Of a stretch of 64,000 nt of DNA, positions 51,701 through 64,000 are shown in pieces. Below the pieces are notes generated by a model, which saw nothing but the letters and a program-made list of their open reading frames with translations, did not search any database and was not told the origin of the DNA. Origin of the DNA: Petrolisthes cinctipes (taxonomy: Eukaryota > Arthropoda > Malacostraca > Decapoda > Porcellanidae); contig JAWQEG010000003.1 of the NCBI GenBank assembly GCA_033782935.1, positions 4,910,501-4,974,500 of the forward strand, given 5' to 3'. The position numbers and the translations under genes were made by a program. Each line of letters starts with the position of its first letter. Position 1 is the stretch's first letter.

Positions 51701-54343
51701 TTTCGGGTGTTTTGAGCCTGAATTTGAGATATAAACGGGTACAGAAGATACATGCACATATTGACTTTGGGCATCTGAAATATCGATTTTCAGTATGTTT
51801 TTGGCCTGTATTTTGAAAATACTCTAACACGGAGTAGACATGTACAGATACCTTCTGGGACCTCTAAATATCGAATTTTCGGGTGTTTTGGGACTGAATT
51901 TGAGATATCGATTTTTTGGCACCTAAAATGTCGAGTTTTAGCATGTTTTTAGCCTATATTTTGAAAATATTCTAGCACTGAGTAGGCATGTACAGATTGC
52001 TTCTGGGACCCCAAAATATTGAATTTTCGGGTGTTTTGAGCCTGAATTTGAGATATAAACGGGTGCAGAAGATACATGCACATATTGAGTTTAGGCACCA
52101 AAAATATCGATTTTCAGCATGTTTTGGGCCTGAATTTTGAAAATACTCTAACACGGAGTAGGCATGTACAGATCGCTTCTGGGACCCCAAAATATCGAAT
52201 TTTCGGGTGTTTAGGGCCAGAATTTGAGATATAAACGGGTACAGAAGATGCATGCACATATCGACTTTTGGGCACCTAAAAGATCGATTTTTAGTATGTT
52301 TTTGGCCTGTATTTTGAAAATACACTAACACGGAGTAGGCATGTACAGATACCTTCTGGGACCTCTAAATATCGAATTTTCGTGTGTTTTGGGACTAAAT
52401 TTGAGATATCGATTTTTTGGCACCTAAAATGTCGATTTTTAGCATGTTTTTAGCCTATATTTTGAAAATATTCTAGCACTGTGTAGGCATGTACAGATTG
52501 CTTCTGGGACCCCAAAATTTTGAATTTTCGGGTGTTTTGAGCCTGAATTTGAGATATAAACGGGTACAGAAGATACATGCACATATTCACTTTGGGCATC
52601 TAAAATATCGATTTTCAGCATGTTTTGGGCCTGTATTTTGAAAATACTCTAACACTGAGTAGGCATGTACAGATTGCTTCTGGGACCCCAAAATATTGAA
52701 TTTTCGGGTGTTTTGAGCCTGAATTTGAGATATAAACGGGTACAGAAGATACATGCACATATTGACTTTGGGCACCTAAAATATCGATTTTCAGCATGTT
52801 TTGGGCCTGAATTTTGAAAATACTCTAACACCGAGTAGGCATGTACAGATCGCTTCTGGGACCCCAAAATATCGAATTTTCGGGAGTTTCGGGCCAGAAT
52901 TTGAGATATAAACGGGTACAGAAGATGAATGCACATATCGACTTTTGGGCACCTAAAAGATCGATTTTCAGTATGTTTTTGGGCTGTATTTTGAAAATAC
53001 TCTAACACGGAGTAGGCATGTACAGATCGCTTCTGGGACCCCTAAATATCGAATTTTCGGGTGTTTTGGGACTGAATTTGAGATATCGACTTTTTGGCAC
53101 CTAAAAGATCGATTTTTAGCATGTTTTTAGCCGATATTTTGAAAATATTCTAGCACTGAGTAGGCATGTACAGATTGCTTCTGGGACCCCAAAATATTGA
53201 ATTTTCGGGTGTTTTGAGCCTGAATTTGAGATATAAACGGGTACAGAAGATACATGCACATATTGATTTTTGCACCAAAAATATCGATTTTCAGCATGTT
53301 TTGGGCCTGAATTTTGAAAATACTCTAACAAGGAGTAGGCATGTACAGATCGCTTCTGGGACCCCAAAATATCGAATTTTCGGGTGTTTAGGGCCAGAAT
53401 TTGAGATATAAACGGGTACAGAAGATGCATGCACATATCGACTTTTGGGCACCTAAAAGATCGATTTTCAGTATGTTTTTGGCCTGTATTTTGAAAATAC
53501 TCTAACAAGGAGTAGGCATGTACAGATACCTTCTGGGACCTCTAAATATCGAATTTTCGGGTGTTTTGGGACTGAATTTGAGATATCGATTTTTTGGCAC
53601 CTAAAATGTCGATTTTTAGCATGTTTTTAGCCTATATTTTGAAAATATTCTAGCACTGTGTAGGCATGTACAGATTGCTTCTGGGACCCCAAAATATTGA
53701 ATTTTCGGGTGTTTTGAGCCTGAATTTGAGATATAAATGGGTACAGAAGATACATGCACATATTGACTTTGGGCATCTAAAATATCGATTTTCAGCATGT
53801 TTTGGGCCTGTATTTTGAAAATACTCTAACACTGAGTAGGCATGTACAGATTGCTTCTGGGACCCCAAAATATTGAATTTTCGGGTGTTTTGAGCCTGAA
53901 TTTGAGATATAAACGGGTACTGAAGATGCATGCACATATCGACTTTTGTGCACCTAAAAGATCGATTTTCAGTATGTTTTGAGCATGTATTTTGAAAATA
54001 CTCTAACACGGAGTAGGCATGTACAGATCGCTTCTGGTACCCCTAAATATCGAATTTTCGGGTGTTTTGGGACTAAATTTGAGATATCGACTTTTTGGCA
54101 CCTAAAATGTCGATTTTTAGCATGTTTTTAGCCTATATTTTGAAAATATTCTAGCACTGTACAGATTGCTTCTGGGACCCCAAAATATTGAATTTTCGGG
54201 TGTTTTGAGCCTGAATTTGAGATATAAACGGGTACAGAAGATACATGCACATATTGACTTTGGGAAACAAAAATATCGATTTTCAGCATGTTTTGGGACT
54301 TAATTTTGAAAATACTCTAACACGGAGTAGGCATGTACAGATC
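48678..54343. repeat. 5666-bp superunit, copy 2
   Basis: Second copy of 43012-48677, directly adjacent. Unit starts (length): 49124 (678), 49802, 50303, 50804 (501 each), 51305 (315), 51620 (324), 51944 (501), 52445 (677), 53122 (500), 53622 (501), 54123 (491). The match to copy 1 ends at 54365, where C replaces the T of 48699. The left edge lies after the mismatch at 43011/48677. The junction is therefore confined to 48678-48698. Confidence 0.93.
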
Positions 54344-56960
54344 GCTTCTGGGACCCCAAAATATCGAATTTTCGGGTGTTTAGGGCCAGAATTTGAGATA
54401 TAAACGGGTACAGAAGATGCATGCACATATCGACTTTTGGGCACCTAAAAGATCGATTTTCAGTATGTTTTTGGCCTGTATTTTGAAAATACTCTAACAC
54501 GGAGTAGGCATGTACAGATACCTTCTGGGACCTCTAAATATCGAATTTTCGGGTGTTTTGGGACTGAATTTGAGATATCGATTTTTTGGCACCTAAAATG
54601 TCGATTTTTAGCATGTTTTTAGCCTATATTTTGAAAATATTCTAGCACTGAGTAGGCATGTACAGATTGCTTCTGGGACCCCAAAATATTGAATTTTCGG
54701 GTGTTTTGAGCCTAAATTTGAGATATAAACGGGTACTGAAGATGCATGCACATATCGACTTTTGTGCACCTGAAAGATCGATTTTCAGTATGTTTTGAGC
54801 ATGTATTTTGAAAATACTCTAACACGGAGTAGGCATGTACAGATCGCTTCTGGGACCCCTAAATATCGAATTTTCGGGTGTTTTGGGACTGAATTTGAGA
54901 TATCGACTTTTTGGCACCTAAAAGATCGATTTTTAGCATGTTTTTTGCCTATATTTTGAAAATATTCTAGCACTGAGTAGGCATGTACAGATTGCTTCTG
55001 GGACCCCAAAATATTAAATTTTCGGGTGTTTTGAGCCTGAATTTGAGATATAAACGGGTACAGAAGATACATGCACATATTGACTTTGGGCACCAAAAAT
55101 ATCGATTTTCAGCATGTTTTGGGCCTGAATTTTGAAAATACTCTAACACCGAGTAGGCATGTACAGATAGCTTCTGGGACCCCAAAATATCGAGTTTTCG
55201 GGTGTTTAGGGCCAGAATTTCAGATATAAACGAGTACAGAAGATGCATGCACATATCGACTTTTGGGCACCTAAAAGATCGATTTTCAGTATGATTTTGG
55301 CCTGTATTTTGAAAATACTCTAACACGGAGTAGGCATTTACAGATACCTTCTGGGACCTCTAAATATCGAATTTTCGGGTGTTTTGGGACTGAATTTGAG
55401 ATATAGACTTTTTGGGACCTAAAATATCGATTTTTAGCATGTTTTTAGCCTATATTTTGAAAATATTCTAGCACTGAGTAGGCATGTACAGATTGCTTCA
55501 GGGACCCCAAAATATTGAATTTTCGGGTGTTTTGAGCCTGAATTTGAGATATAAACGGGTACAGAAAATACATGCACATGTTGACTTTGGGCACCAAAAA
55601 TATCGATTTTCAGCATGTTTTGGGCCTGAATTTTGAAAATACTCTAACACAGAGTAGGCATGTACAGATCGCTTCTGGGACCCCAAAATATCGAATTTTC
55701 GGGTGTTTAGGGCCAGAATTTGAGATATAAACGGGTACAGAAGATGCATGCACATATCGACTTTTGGGCACCTAAAAGATCGATTTTCAGTATGTTTTTG
55801 GCCTGTATTTTGAAAATACTCTAACACGGAGTAGGCATGAACAGATATCTTCTGGGACCTCTAAATATCGAATTTTCGGGTGTTTTGGGACTGAATTTGA
55901 GATATCGATTTTTTGGCACCTAAAATTTCGATTTTTAGCATGTTTTTAGCCTATATTTTGAAAATATTCTAGCACTGTGTAGGCATGTACAGATTGCTTC
56001 TGGGACCCCAAAATATTGAATTTTCGGGTGTTTTAAGCCTGAATTTGAGATATAAACGGGTACAGAAGATACATGCACATATTGACTTTGGGCATCTAAA
56101 ATATCGATTTTCAGCATGTTTTGGGCCTGTATTTTGAAAATACTCTAACACTGAGTAGGCATGTACAGATTGCTTCTGGGACCCCAAAATACTGAATTTT
56201 CGGGTGTTTTGAGCCTGAATTTGAGATATAAACGGGTACAGAAGATACATGCACATATTGACTTTGGGCATCTAAAATATCGATTTTCAGCATTTTTTGG
56301 GCCTGTATTTTGAAAATACTCTAACACTGAGTAGGCATGTACAGATTGCTTCTGGGACCCCAAAATAATGAATTTTCGGGTGTTTTGAGCCTGAATTTGA
56401 CATATAAACGGGTACTGAAGATGCATGCACATATCGACTTTTGTGCACCTAACAGATCGATTTTCAGTATGTTTTGAGCATGTATTTTGAAAATACTCTA
56501 ACACGGAGTAGGCATGTACAGATCGCTTCTGGGACCCCTAAATATCGAATTTTCGGGTGTTTTGGGACTGAATTTGAGATATCGACTTTTTGGCACCTAA
56601 AAGATCGATTTTTAGCATGTTTTTAGCCTATATTTTGAAAATATTCTAGCACTGTACAGATTGCTTCTGGAACCCCAAAATATTGAATTTTCGGGTGTTT
56701 TGAGCCTGAATTTGAGATATAAACGGGTACAGAAGATACATGCACATATTGACTTTGGGCACCAAAAATATCGATTTTCAGCATGTTTTGGGCCTGAATT
56801 TTGAAAATACTCTAACACGGAGTAGGCATGTACAGATCGCTTCTGGGACCCCAAAATATCGAATTTTCGTGTGTTTAGGGCCAGAATTTGAGATATAAAC
56901 GGGTACAGAAGATGCATTCACATATCGACATTTGTGCACCTAAAAGATCGATTTTCAGCA
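54344..56960. repeat. HOR block after the 5666-bp duplication
   Basis: Unit starts (length): rest of 54123, then 54614 (325), 54939 (501), 55440 (501), 55941 (677), 56618 (343). Much of 54344-55700 recurs at 62641-64000 (offset 8297), with shared CATGTTTTTTGCCTAT, ATATTAAATTTTCGG, GATAGCTTCTGGG, AATTTCAGATATAAACGAG, CAGTATGATTTTGG and TTGCTTCAGGGACC. The B before 55440 has GATATAGAC and so lacks the EcoRV site. Confidence 0.83.
56618..56960. repeat. C-A dimer lacking its B monomer (343 bp)
   Basis: C-del (166 bp) and A1 (177 bp) are followed directly by another C monomer at 56961 (ATCGATTTTCAGCATGTTTT then TAGCCTAT). This is the only unit I found that lacks a short monomer, so two long C-A series abut with no EcoRV junction between 56578 and 57425. 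The A1 tail reads GACATTTGTGCACC, a mix of A1 and A2 features. Confidence 0.82.
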
Positions 56961-57605
56961 TGTTTTTAGCCTATATTTTGAAAATATTCTAGCACTGAGT
57001 AGGCATGTACAGATTGCTTCTGGGACCCCAAAATATTGAATTTTCGGGTGTTTTGAGCCTGAATTTGAGATATAAACGGGTACAGAAAATACATGCACAT
57101 ATTGACTTTGGGCACCAAATATATCGATTTTCAGCATGTTTTGGGCCTGAATTTTGAAAATACTCTAACACGGAGTAGGCATGTACAGATCGCTTCTGGG
57201 ACCCCAAAATATCGAATTTTCGTGTGTTTAGGGCCAGAATTTGAGATATAAACGGGTACAGAAGATGCATGCACATATCGACTTTTGGGCACCTAAAAGA
57301 TCGATTTTCAGTATGTTTTTGGCCTGTATTTTGAAAATACTCTAACACGGAGTAGACATGTACAGATACCTTCTGGGACCTCTAAATATCGAATTTTCGG
57401 GTGTTTTGGGACTGAATTTGAGATATCGATTTTTTGGCACCTAAAATGTCGATTTTTAGCATGTTTTTAGCCTATATTTTGAAAATATTCTAGCACTGTG
57501 TAGGCATGTACAGATTGCTTCTGGGACCCCAAAATATTGAATTTTCGGTTGTTTTGAGCCTGAATTTGAGATATAAACGGGTACAGAATATACATGCACA
57601 TATTG

Positions 57606-59245
57606 ACTTTGGGCATCTAAAATATCGATTTTCAGCATGTTTTGGGCCTGTATTTTGAAAATACTCTAACACTGAGTAGGCATGCACAGATTGCTTCTGG
57701 GACCCCAAAATAATGAATTTTCGGGTGTTTTGAGCCTGAATTTGAGATATAAACGGGTACTGAAGATGCATGCACATATCGACTTTTGTGCACCTAACAG
57801 ATCGATTTTCAGTATGTTTTGAGCATGTATTTTGAAAATACTCTAACACGGAGTAGGCATGTACAGATCGCTTCTGGGACCCCTAAATATCGAATTTTCG
57901 GGTGTTTTGGGACTGAATTTGAGATATCGACTTTTTGGCACCTAAAAGATCGATTTTTAGCATGTTTTTAGCCTATATTTTGAAAATATTCTAGCACTGT
58001 ACAGATTGCTTCTGGGACCCCAAAATATTGAATTTTCGGGTGTTTTGAGCCTGAATTTGAGATATAAACGGGTATAGAAGATGCATGCACATATCGACTT
58101 TTGGGCACCTAAAAGATCGATTTTCAGTATGTTTTTGGCCTGTATTTTGAAAATAATCTAACACTGAGTAGGCATGTACAGATACCTTCTGGGACCTCTA
58201 AATATCGAATTTCGGGTGTTTTGGGACTGAATTTGAGATATCGATTTTTTGGCACCTAAAATGTCGATTTTTAGCATGTTTTTAGCCTATATTTTGAAAA
58301 TATTCTAGGACTGTGTAGGCATGTACAGATTGCTTCTGGGACCCCAAAATATTGAATTTTCGGGTGTTTTGAGCCTGAATTTGAGATATAAACGGGTACA
58401 GAAGATACATGCACATATTGACTTTGGGCATCTGAAATATCGATTTTCAGTATGTTTTTGGCCTGTATTTTGAAAATACTCTAACACGGAGTAGGCATGT
58501 ACAGATACCTTCTGGGACCTCTAAATATCGAATTTTCGGGTGTTTTGGGACTGAATTTGAGATATCGATTTTTTGGCACCTAAAATGTCGATTTTTAGCA
58601 TGTTTTTAGCCTATATTTTGAAAATATTCTAGCACTGAGTAGGCATGTACAGATTGCTTCTGGGACCCCAAAATATTGAATTTTCGGGTGTTTTGAGCCT
58701 GAATTTGAGATATAAACGGGTGCAGAAGATACATGCACATATTGAGTTTGGGCACCAAAAATATCGATTTTCAGCATGTTTTGGGCCTGAATTTTGAAAA
58801 TACTCTAACACGGAGTAGGCATGTACAGATCGCTTCTGGGACCCCAAAATATCGAATTTTCGGGTGTTTAGGGCCAGAATTTGAGATATAAACGGGTACA
58901 GAAGATGCATGCACATATCGACTTTTGGGCACCTAAAAGATCGATTTTTAGTATGTTTTTGGCCTGTATTTTGAAAATACACTAACACGGAGTAGGCATG
59001 TACAGATACCTTCTGGGACCTCTAAATATCGAATTTTCGTGTGTTTTGGGACTAAATTTGAGATATCGATTTTTTGGCACCTAAAATGTCGATTTTTAGC
59101 ATGTTTTTAGCCTATATTTTGAAAATATTCTAGCACTGTGTAGTCATGTACAGATTGCTTCTGGGACCCCAAAATTTTGAATTTTCGGGTGTTTTGAGCC
59201 TGAATTTGAGATATAAACGGGTACAGAAGATACATGCACATATTC
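57606..59245. repeat. 1640-bp tandem duplication, copy 1
   Basis: This matches 59246-60885. Both copies share a single-base loss (TATCGAATTTCGGGTG near 58205 and 59845), so the loss came before the duplication. Private differences: CATGCACAG near 57681 and GGGTATAGAAG near 58070 in copy 1, TAGTCATG near 59142 in copy 1, TCTAGGACTG in copy 1 against TCTAGCACTG in copy 2. The junction is confined to about 59246-59352. Confidence 0.85.
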
Positions 59246-60885
59246 ACTTTGGGCATCTAAAATATCGATTTTCAGCATGTTTTGGGCCTGTATTTTGAAA
59301 ATACTCTAACACTGAGTAGGCATGTACAGATTGCTTCTGGGACCCCAAAATAATGAATTTTCGGGTGTTTTGAGCCTGAATTTGAGATATAAACGGGTAC
59401 TGAAGATGCATGCACATATCGACTTTTGTGCACCTAACAGATCGATTTTCAGTATGTTTTGAGCATGTATTTTGAAAATACTCTAACACGGAGTAGGCAT
59501 GTACAGATCGCTTCTGGGACCCCTAAATATCGAATTTTCGGGTGTTTTGGGACTGAATTTGAGATATCGACTTTTTGGCACCTAAAAGATCGATTTTTAG
59601 CATGTTTTTAGCCTATATTTTGAAAATATTCTAGCACTGTACAGATTGCTTCTGGGACCCCAAAATATTGAATTTTCGGGTGTTTTGAGCCTGAATTTGA
59701 GATATAAACGGGTACAGAAGATGCATGCACATATCGACTTTTGGGCACCTAAAAGATCGATTTTCAGTATGTTTTTGGCCTGTATTTTGAAAATAATCTA
59801 ACACTGAGTAGGCATGTACAGATACCTTCTGGGACCTCTAAATATCGAATTTCGGGTGTTTTGGGACTGAATTTGAGATATCGATTTTTTGGCACCTAAA
59901 ATGTCGATTTTTAGCATGTTTTTAGCCTATATTTTGAAAATATTCTAGCACTGTGTAGGCATGTACAGATTGCTTCTGGGACCCCAAAATATTGAATTTT
60001 CGGGTGTTTTGAGCCTGAATTTGAGATATAAACGGGTACAGAAGATACATGCACATATTGACTTTGGGCATCTGAAATATCGATTTTCAGTATGTTTTTG
60101 GCCTGTATTTTGAAAATACTCTAACACGGAGTAGGCATGTACAGATACCTTCTGGGACCTCTAAATATCGAATTTTCGGGTGTTTTGGGACTGAATTTGA
60201 GATATCGATTTTTTGGCACCTAAAATGTCGATTTTTAGCATGTTTTTAGCCTATATTTTGAAAATATTCTAGCACTGAGTAGGCATGTACAGATTGCTTC
60301 TGGGACCCCAAAATATTGAATTTTCGGGTGTTTTGAGCCTGAATTTGAGATATAAACGGGTGCAGAAGATACATGCACATATTGAGTTTGGGCACCAAAA
60401 ATATCGATTTTCAGCATGTTTTGGGCCTGAATTTTGAAAATACTCTAACACGGAGTAGGCATGTACAGATCGCTTCTGGGACCCCAAAATATCGAATTTT
60501 CGGGTGTTTAGGGCCAGAATTTGAGATATAAACGGGTACAGAAGATGCATGCACATATCGACTTTTGGGCACCTAAAAGATCGATTTTTAGTATGTTTTT
60601 GGCCTGTATTTTGAAAATACACTAACACGGAGTAGGCATGTACAGATACCTTCTGGGACCTCTAAATATCGAATTTTCGTGTGTTTTGGGACTAAATTTG
60701 AGATATCGATTTTTTGGCACCTAAAATGTCGATTTTTAGCATGTTTTTAGCCTATATTTTGAAAATATTCTAGCACTGTGTAGGCATGTACAGATTGCTT
60801 CTGGGACCCCAAAATTTTGAATTTTCGGGTGTTTTGAGCCTGAATTTGAGATATAAACGGGTACAGAAGATACATGCACATATTC
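59246..60885. repeat. 1640-bp tandem duplication, copy 2
   Basis: Second copy of 57606-59245. It contains the units at 59603, 59917 and 60241 plus parts of 59102 and 60742. CATATTCACTTTGGGC near 59240 and 60880 marks the end of each copy. Beyond 60885 the array returns to the series seen after 52580. Confidence 0.85.
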
Positions 60886-63800
60886 ACTTTGGGCATCTAA
60901 AATATCGATTTTCAGCATGTTTTGGGCCTGTATTTTGAAAATACTCTATCACTGAGTAGGCATGTACAGATTGCTTCTGGGACCCCAAAATATTGAATTT
61001 TCGGGTGTTTTGAGCCTGAATTTGAGATATAAACGGGTACAGAAGATACATGCACATATTGACTTTGGGCACCTAAAATATCGATTTTCAGCATGTTTTG
61101 GGCCTGAATTTTGAAAATACTCTAACACCGAGTAGGCATGTACAGATCGCTTCTGGGACCCCAAAATATCGAATTTTCGGGAGTTTCGGGCCAGAATTTG
61201 AGATATAAACGGGTACAGAAGATGAATGCACATATCGACTTTTGGGCACCTAAAAGATCGATTTTCAGTATGTTTTTGGGCTGTATTTTGAAAATACTCT
61301 AACACGGAGTAGGCATGTACAGATCGCTTCTGGGACCCCTAAATATCGAATTTTCGGGTGTTTTGGGACTGAATTTGAGATATCGACTTTTTGGCACCTA
61401 AAAGATCGATTTTTAGCATGTTTTTAGCCGATATTTTGAAAATATTCTAGCACTGAGTAGGCATGTACAGATTGCTTCTGGGACCCCAAAATATTGAATT
61501 TTCGGGTGTTTTGAGCCTGAATTTGAGATATAAACGGGTACAGAAGATACATGCACATATTGATTTTTGCACCAAAAATATCGATTTTCAGCATGTTTTG
61601 GGCCTGAATTTTGAAAATACTCTAACAAGGAGTAGGCATGTACAGATCGCTTCTGGGACCCCAAAATATCGAATTTTCGGGTGTTTAGGGCCAGAATTTG
61701 AGATATAAACGGGTACAGAAGATGCATGCACATATCGACTTTTGGGCACCTAAAAGATCGATTTTCAGTATGTTTTTGGCCTGTATTTTGAAAATACTCT
61801 AACAAGGAGTAGGCATGTACAGATACCTTCTGGGACCTCTAGATATCGAATTTTCGGGTGTTTTGGGACTGAATTTGATATATCGATTTTTAGGCACCTA
61901 AAATGTCGATTTTTAGCATGTTTTTAGCCTATATTTTGAAAATATTCTAGCACTGTGTAGGCATGTACAGATTGCTTCTGGGACCCCAAAATATTGAATT
62001 TTCGGGTGTTTTGAGCCTGAATTTGAGATATAAACGGGTACAGAAGATACATGCACATATTGACTTTGGGCATCTAAAATATCGATTTTCAGCATGTTTT
62101 GGGCCTGTATTTTGAAAATACTCTAACACTGAGTAGGCATGTACAGATTGCTTCTGGGACCCCAAAATATTGAATTTTCGGGTGTTTTGAGCCTGAATTT
62201 GAGATATAAACGGGTACTGAAGATGCATGCACATATCGACTTTTGTGCACCTAAAAGATCGATTTTCAGTATGTTTTGAGCATGTATTTTGAAAATACTC
62301 TAACACGGAGTAGGCATGTACAGATCGCTTCTGGGACCCCTAAATATCGAATTTTCGGGTGTTTTGGGACTGAATTTGAGATATCGACTTTTTGGCACCT
62401 AAAATGTCGATTTTTAGCATGTTTTTAGCCTATATTGTGAAAATATTCTAGCACTGTACAGATTGCTTCTGGGACCCCAAAATATTGAATTTTCGGGTGT
62501 TTTGAGCCTGAATTTGAGATATAAACGGGTACAGAAGATACATGCACATATTGACTTTGGGAACCAAAAATATCGATTTTCAGCATGTTTTGGGACTTAA
62601 TTTTGAAAATACTCTAACACGGAGTAGGCATGTACAGATCGCTTCTGGGACCCCAAAATATCGAATTTTCGGGTGTTTAGGGCCAGAATTTGAGATATAA
62701 ACGGGTACAGAAGATGCATGCACATATCGACTTTTGGGCACCTAAAAGATCGATTTTCAGTATGTTTTTGGCCTGTATTTTGAAAATACTCTAACACGGA
62801 GTAGGCATGTACAGATACCTTCTGGGACCTCTAAATATCGAATTTTCGGGTGTTTTGGGACTGAATTTGAGATATCGATTTTTTGGCACCTAAAATGTCG
62901 ATTTTTAGCATGTTTTTAGCCTATATTTTGGAAATATTCTAGCACTGAGTAGGCATGTACAGATTGCTTCTGGGACCCCAAAATATTGAATTTTCGGGTG
63001 TTTTGAGCCTGAATTTGAGATATAAACGGGTACTGAAGATGCATGCACATATCGACTTTTGTGCACCTAAAAGATCGATTTTCAGTATGTTTTGAGCATG
63101 TATTTTGAAAATACTCTAACACGGAGTAGGCATGTACAGATCGCTTCTGGGACCCCTAAATATCGAATTTTCGGGTGTTTTGGGACTGAATTTGAGATAT
63201 CGACTTTTTGGCACCTAAAAGATCGATTTTTAGCATGTTTTTTGCCTATATTTTGAAAATATTCTAGCACTGAGTAGGCATGTACAGATTGCTTCTGGGA
63301 AACCAAAATATTAAATTTTCGGGTGTTTTGAGCCTGAATTTGAGATATAAACGGGTACAGAAGATACATGCACATATTGACTTTGGGCACCAAAAATATC
63401 GATTTTCAGCATGTTTTGGGACTTAATTTTGAAAATACTCTAACACCGAGTAGGCATGTACAGATAGCTTCTGGGACCCCAAAATATCGAGTTTTCGGGT
63501 GTTTAGGGCCAGAATTTCAGATATAAACGAGTACAGAAGATGCATGCACATATCGACTTTTGGGCACCTAAAAGATCGATTTTCAGTATGATTTTGGCCT
63601 GTATTTTGAAAATACTCTAACACGGAGTTGGCATTTACAGATACCTTCTGGGACCTCTAAATATCGAATTTTCGGGTGTTTTGGGACTGAATTTGAGATA
63701 TAGACTTTTTGGCACCTAAAATGTCGATTTTTAGCATGTTTTTAGCCTATATTTTGGAAATATTCTAGCACTGAGTAGGCATGTACAGATTGCTTCAGGG

Positions 63801-64000
63801 ACCCCAAAATATTGAATTTTCGGGTGTTTTGAGCCTGAATTTGAGATATAAACGGGTACAGAAAATACATGCACATATTGACTTTGGGCACCAAAAATAT
63901 CGATTTTCAGCATGTTTTGGGCCTGAATTTTGAAAATACTCTAACACAGAGTAGGCATGTACAGATCGCTTTTGGGACCCCAAAATATCGAATTTTCGGG

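Larger units (their letters stand above)
1..64000. repeat. Satellite DNA array filling the window
   Basis: Every part of the window can be read as head-to-tail copies of one ~177-bp monomer or its 148-bp deletion derivative. Recurrent landmarks are the start TGTTTT, the dyad ATTTTGAAAAT, CTTCTGGGACC, AATTTTCGGGTG, TTTGAGATAT and the end TCGATTTT(C/T)AG(C/T)A. I found no inverted monomers, no unrelated insert and no edge, so the array continues on both sides. One A monomer counts 73 G+C in 177 bases. Length, uniform orientation and nested higher-order structure are typical of centromeric or heterochromatic satellites in eukaryotes, but sequence alone does not prove that location. I do not recognise it as human alpha satellite or any other family I know. 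Confidence 0.98.
56961..64000. repeat. Diverged superunit copy 3 with nested duplication
   Basis: Unit starts (length): 56961 (501), 57462 (501), 57963 (314), 58277 (324), 58601 (501), 59102 (501), 59603 (314), 59917 (324), 60241 (501), 60742 (677), 61419 (500), 61919 (501), 62420 (491), 62911 (325), 63236 (501), 63737 (cut by the window end). It aligns to 50303 onward at offset 6658/6657 up to about 59245 and, after the 1640-bp insertion, to 52445 onward at offset 8297. The series 501-501-315-324-501-677-500-501 is the same as in the two 5666-bp copies. Confidence 0.87.

Noticed and set aside
43012..54343. The near-perfect 5666-bp duplication as an assembly artefact
   Set aside because: Not fully excluded, but I keep it as real because one base differs between copies and the junction monomer is a precise chimera expected from unequal exchange. 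Spanning reads would settle it.
1..64000. CRISPR-like regular repetition
   Set aside because: There are no short repeats separated by unique spacers. The entire 177/148-bp period is repeated, and there are no cas genes.
1..64000. Primate alpha satellite (171 bp) as the identity
   Set aside because: Monomer length differs and none of the alpha-satellite landmarks I know are visible.
1..64000. Transposon or retroelement origin or insertion
   Set aside because: I saw no terminal repeats with target-site duplications, no polyA tail, no reverse transcriptase or transposase motifs, and no break in the satellite. Only a search of the consensus against element libraries could reveal a distant origin.

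Overview
The whole 64 kb window is one uninterrupted tandem satellite array. I find no unique sequence, protein-coding gene, RNA gene, transposon or CRISPR array in it. All repeats point the same way (head to tail). Such a long, purely satellite, homogenised array with nested higher-order repeats indicates a eukaryotic nuclear genome, most likely a centromeric, pericentromeric or other heterochromatic block. I do not recognise the family, so species and chromosomal position stay open. One monomer that I counted is 41% G+C.

The basic monomer is about 177 bp. Three positional classes recur: C (176 bp, begins TGTTTTTAGCCTAT), A (177 bp, begins TGTTTTGGGCCTG) and B (148 bp). B is the same monomer with a clean 29-bp internal deletion. 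C-A-B makes a trimeric higher-order repeat (HOR) of 501 bp. A 10-bp deletion in some C monomers gives a 491-bp version. Walking the array by hand I place 127 complete units between 326 and 63736: about 85 trimers, 18 tetramers (667-678 bp), 19 dimers (313-325 bp) and five irregular units (343, 400, 562, 648 and 844 bp), roughly 385 monomers in all.

Layout. 1-3164: mixed tetramers and trimers. 3165-19469: three consecutive large superunits of 5335, 5824 and 5146 bp that open with the same series of unit lengths. 19470-36979: an irregular zone rich in dimers, small indels and out-of-register junctions, with local duplications of period 2063 and 3468 bp. 36980-43011: the most regular trimer stretch, with a 2494-bp duplication. 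43012-54343: a nearly perfect direct duplication of 5666 bp whose crossover point maps to about 20 bp. 54344-64000: a further diverged copy of the same superunit, enlarged by a nested 1640-bp duplication.

The open reading frames, up to 191 codons on the minus strand, are products of the repeat (177 = 3 x 59 and 501 = 3 x 167) and I do not call them genes. The main interest lies in the evolutionary record: a deletion with short flanking repeats that founded the short monomer and created an HOR-specific EcoRV site, a conserved 15-bp dyad whose outer base pair covaries between classes, chimeric monomers at crossover sites, and CpG/TpG differences that define the classes. All coordinates come from reading by eye, with no alignment software.
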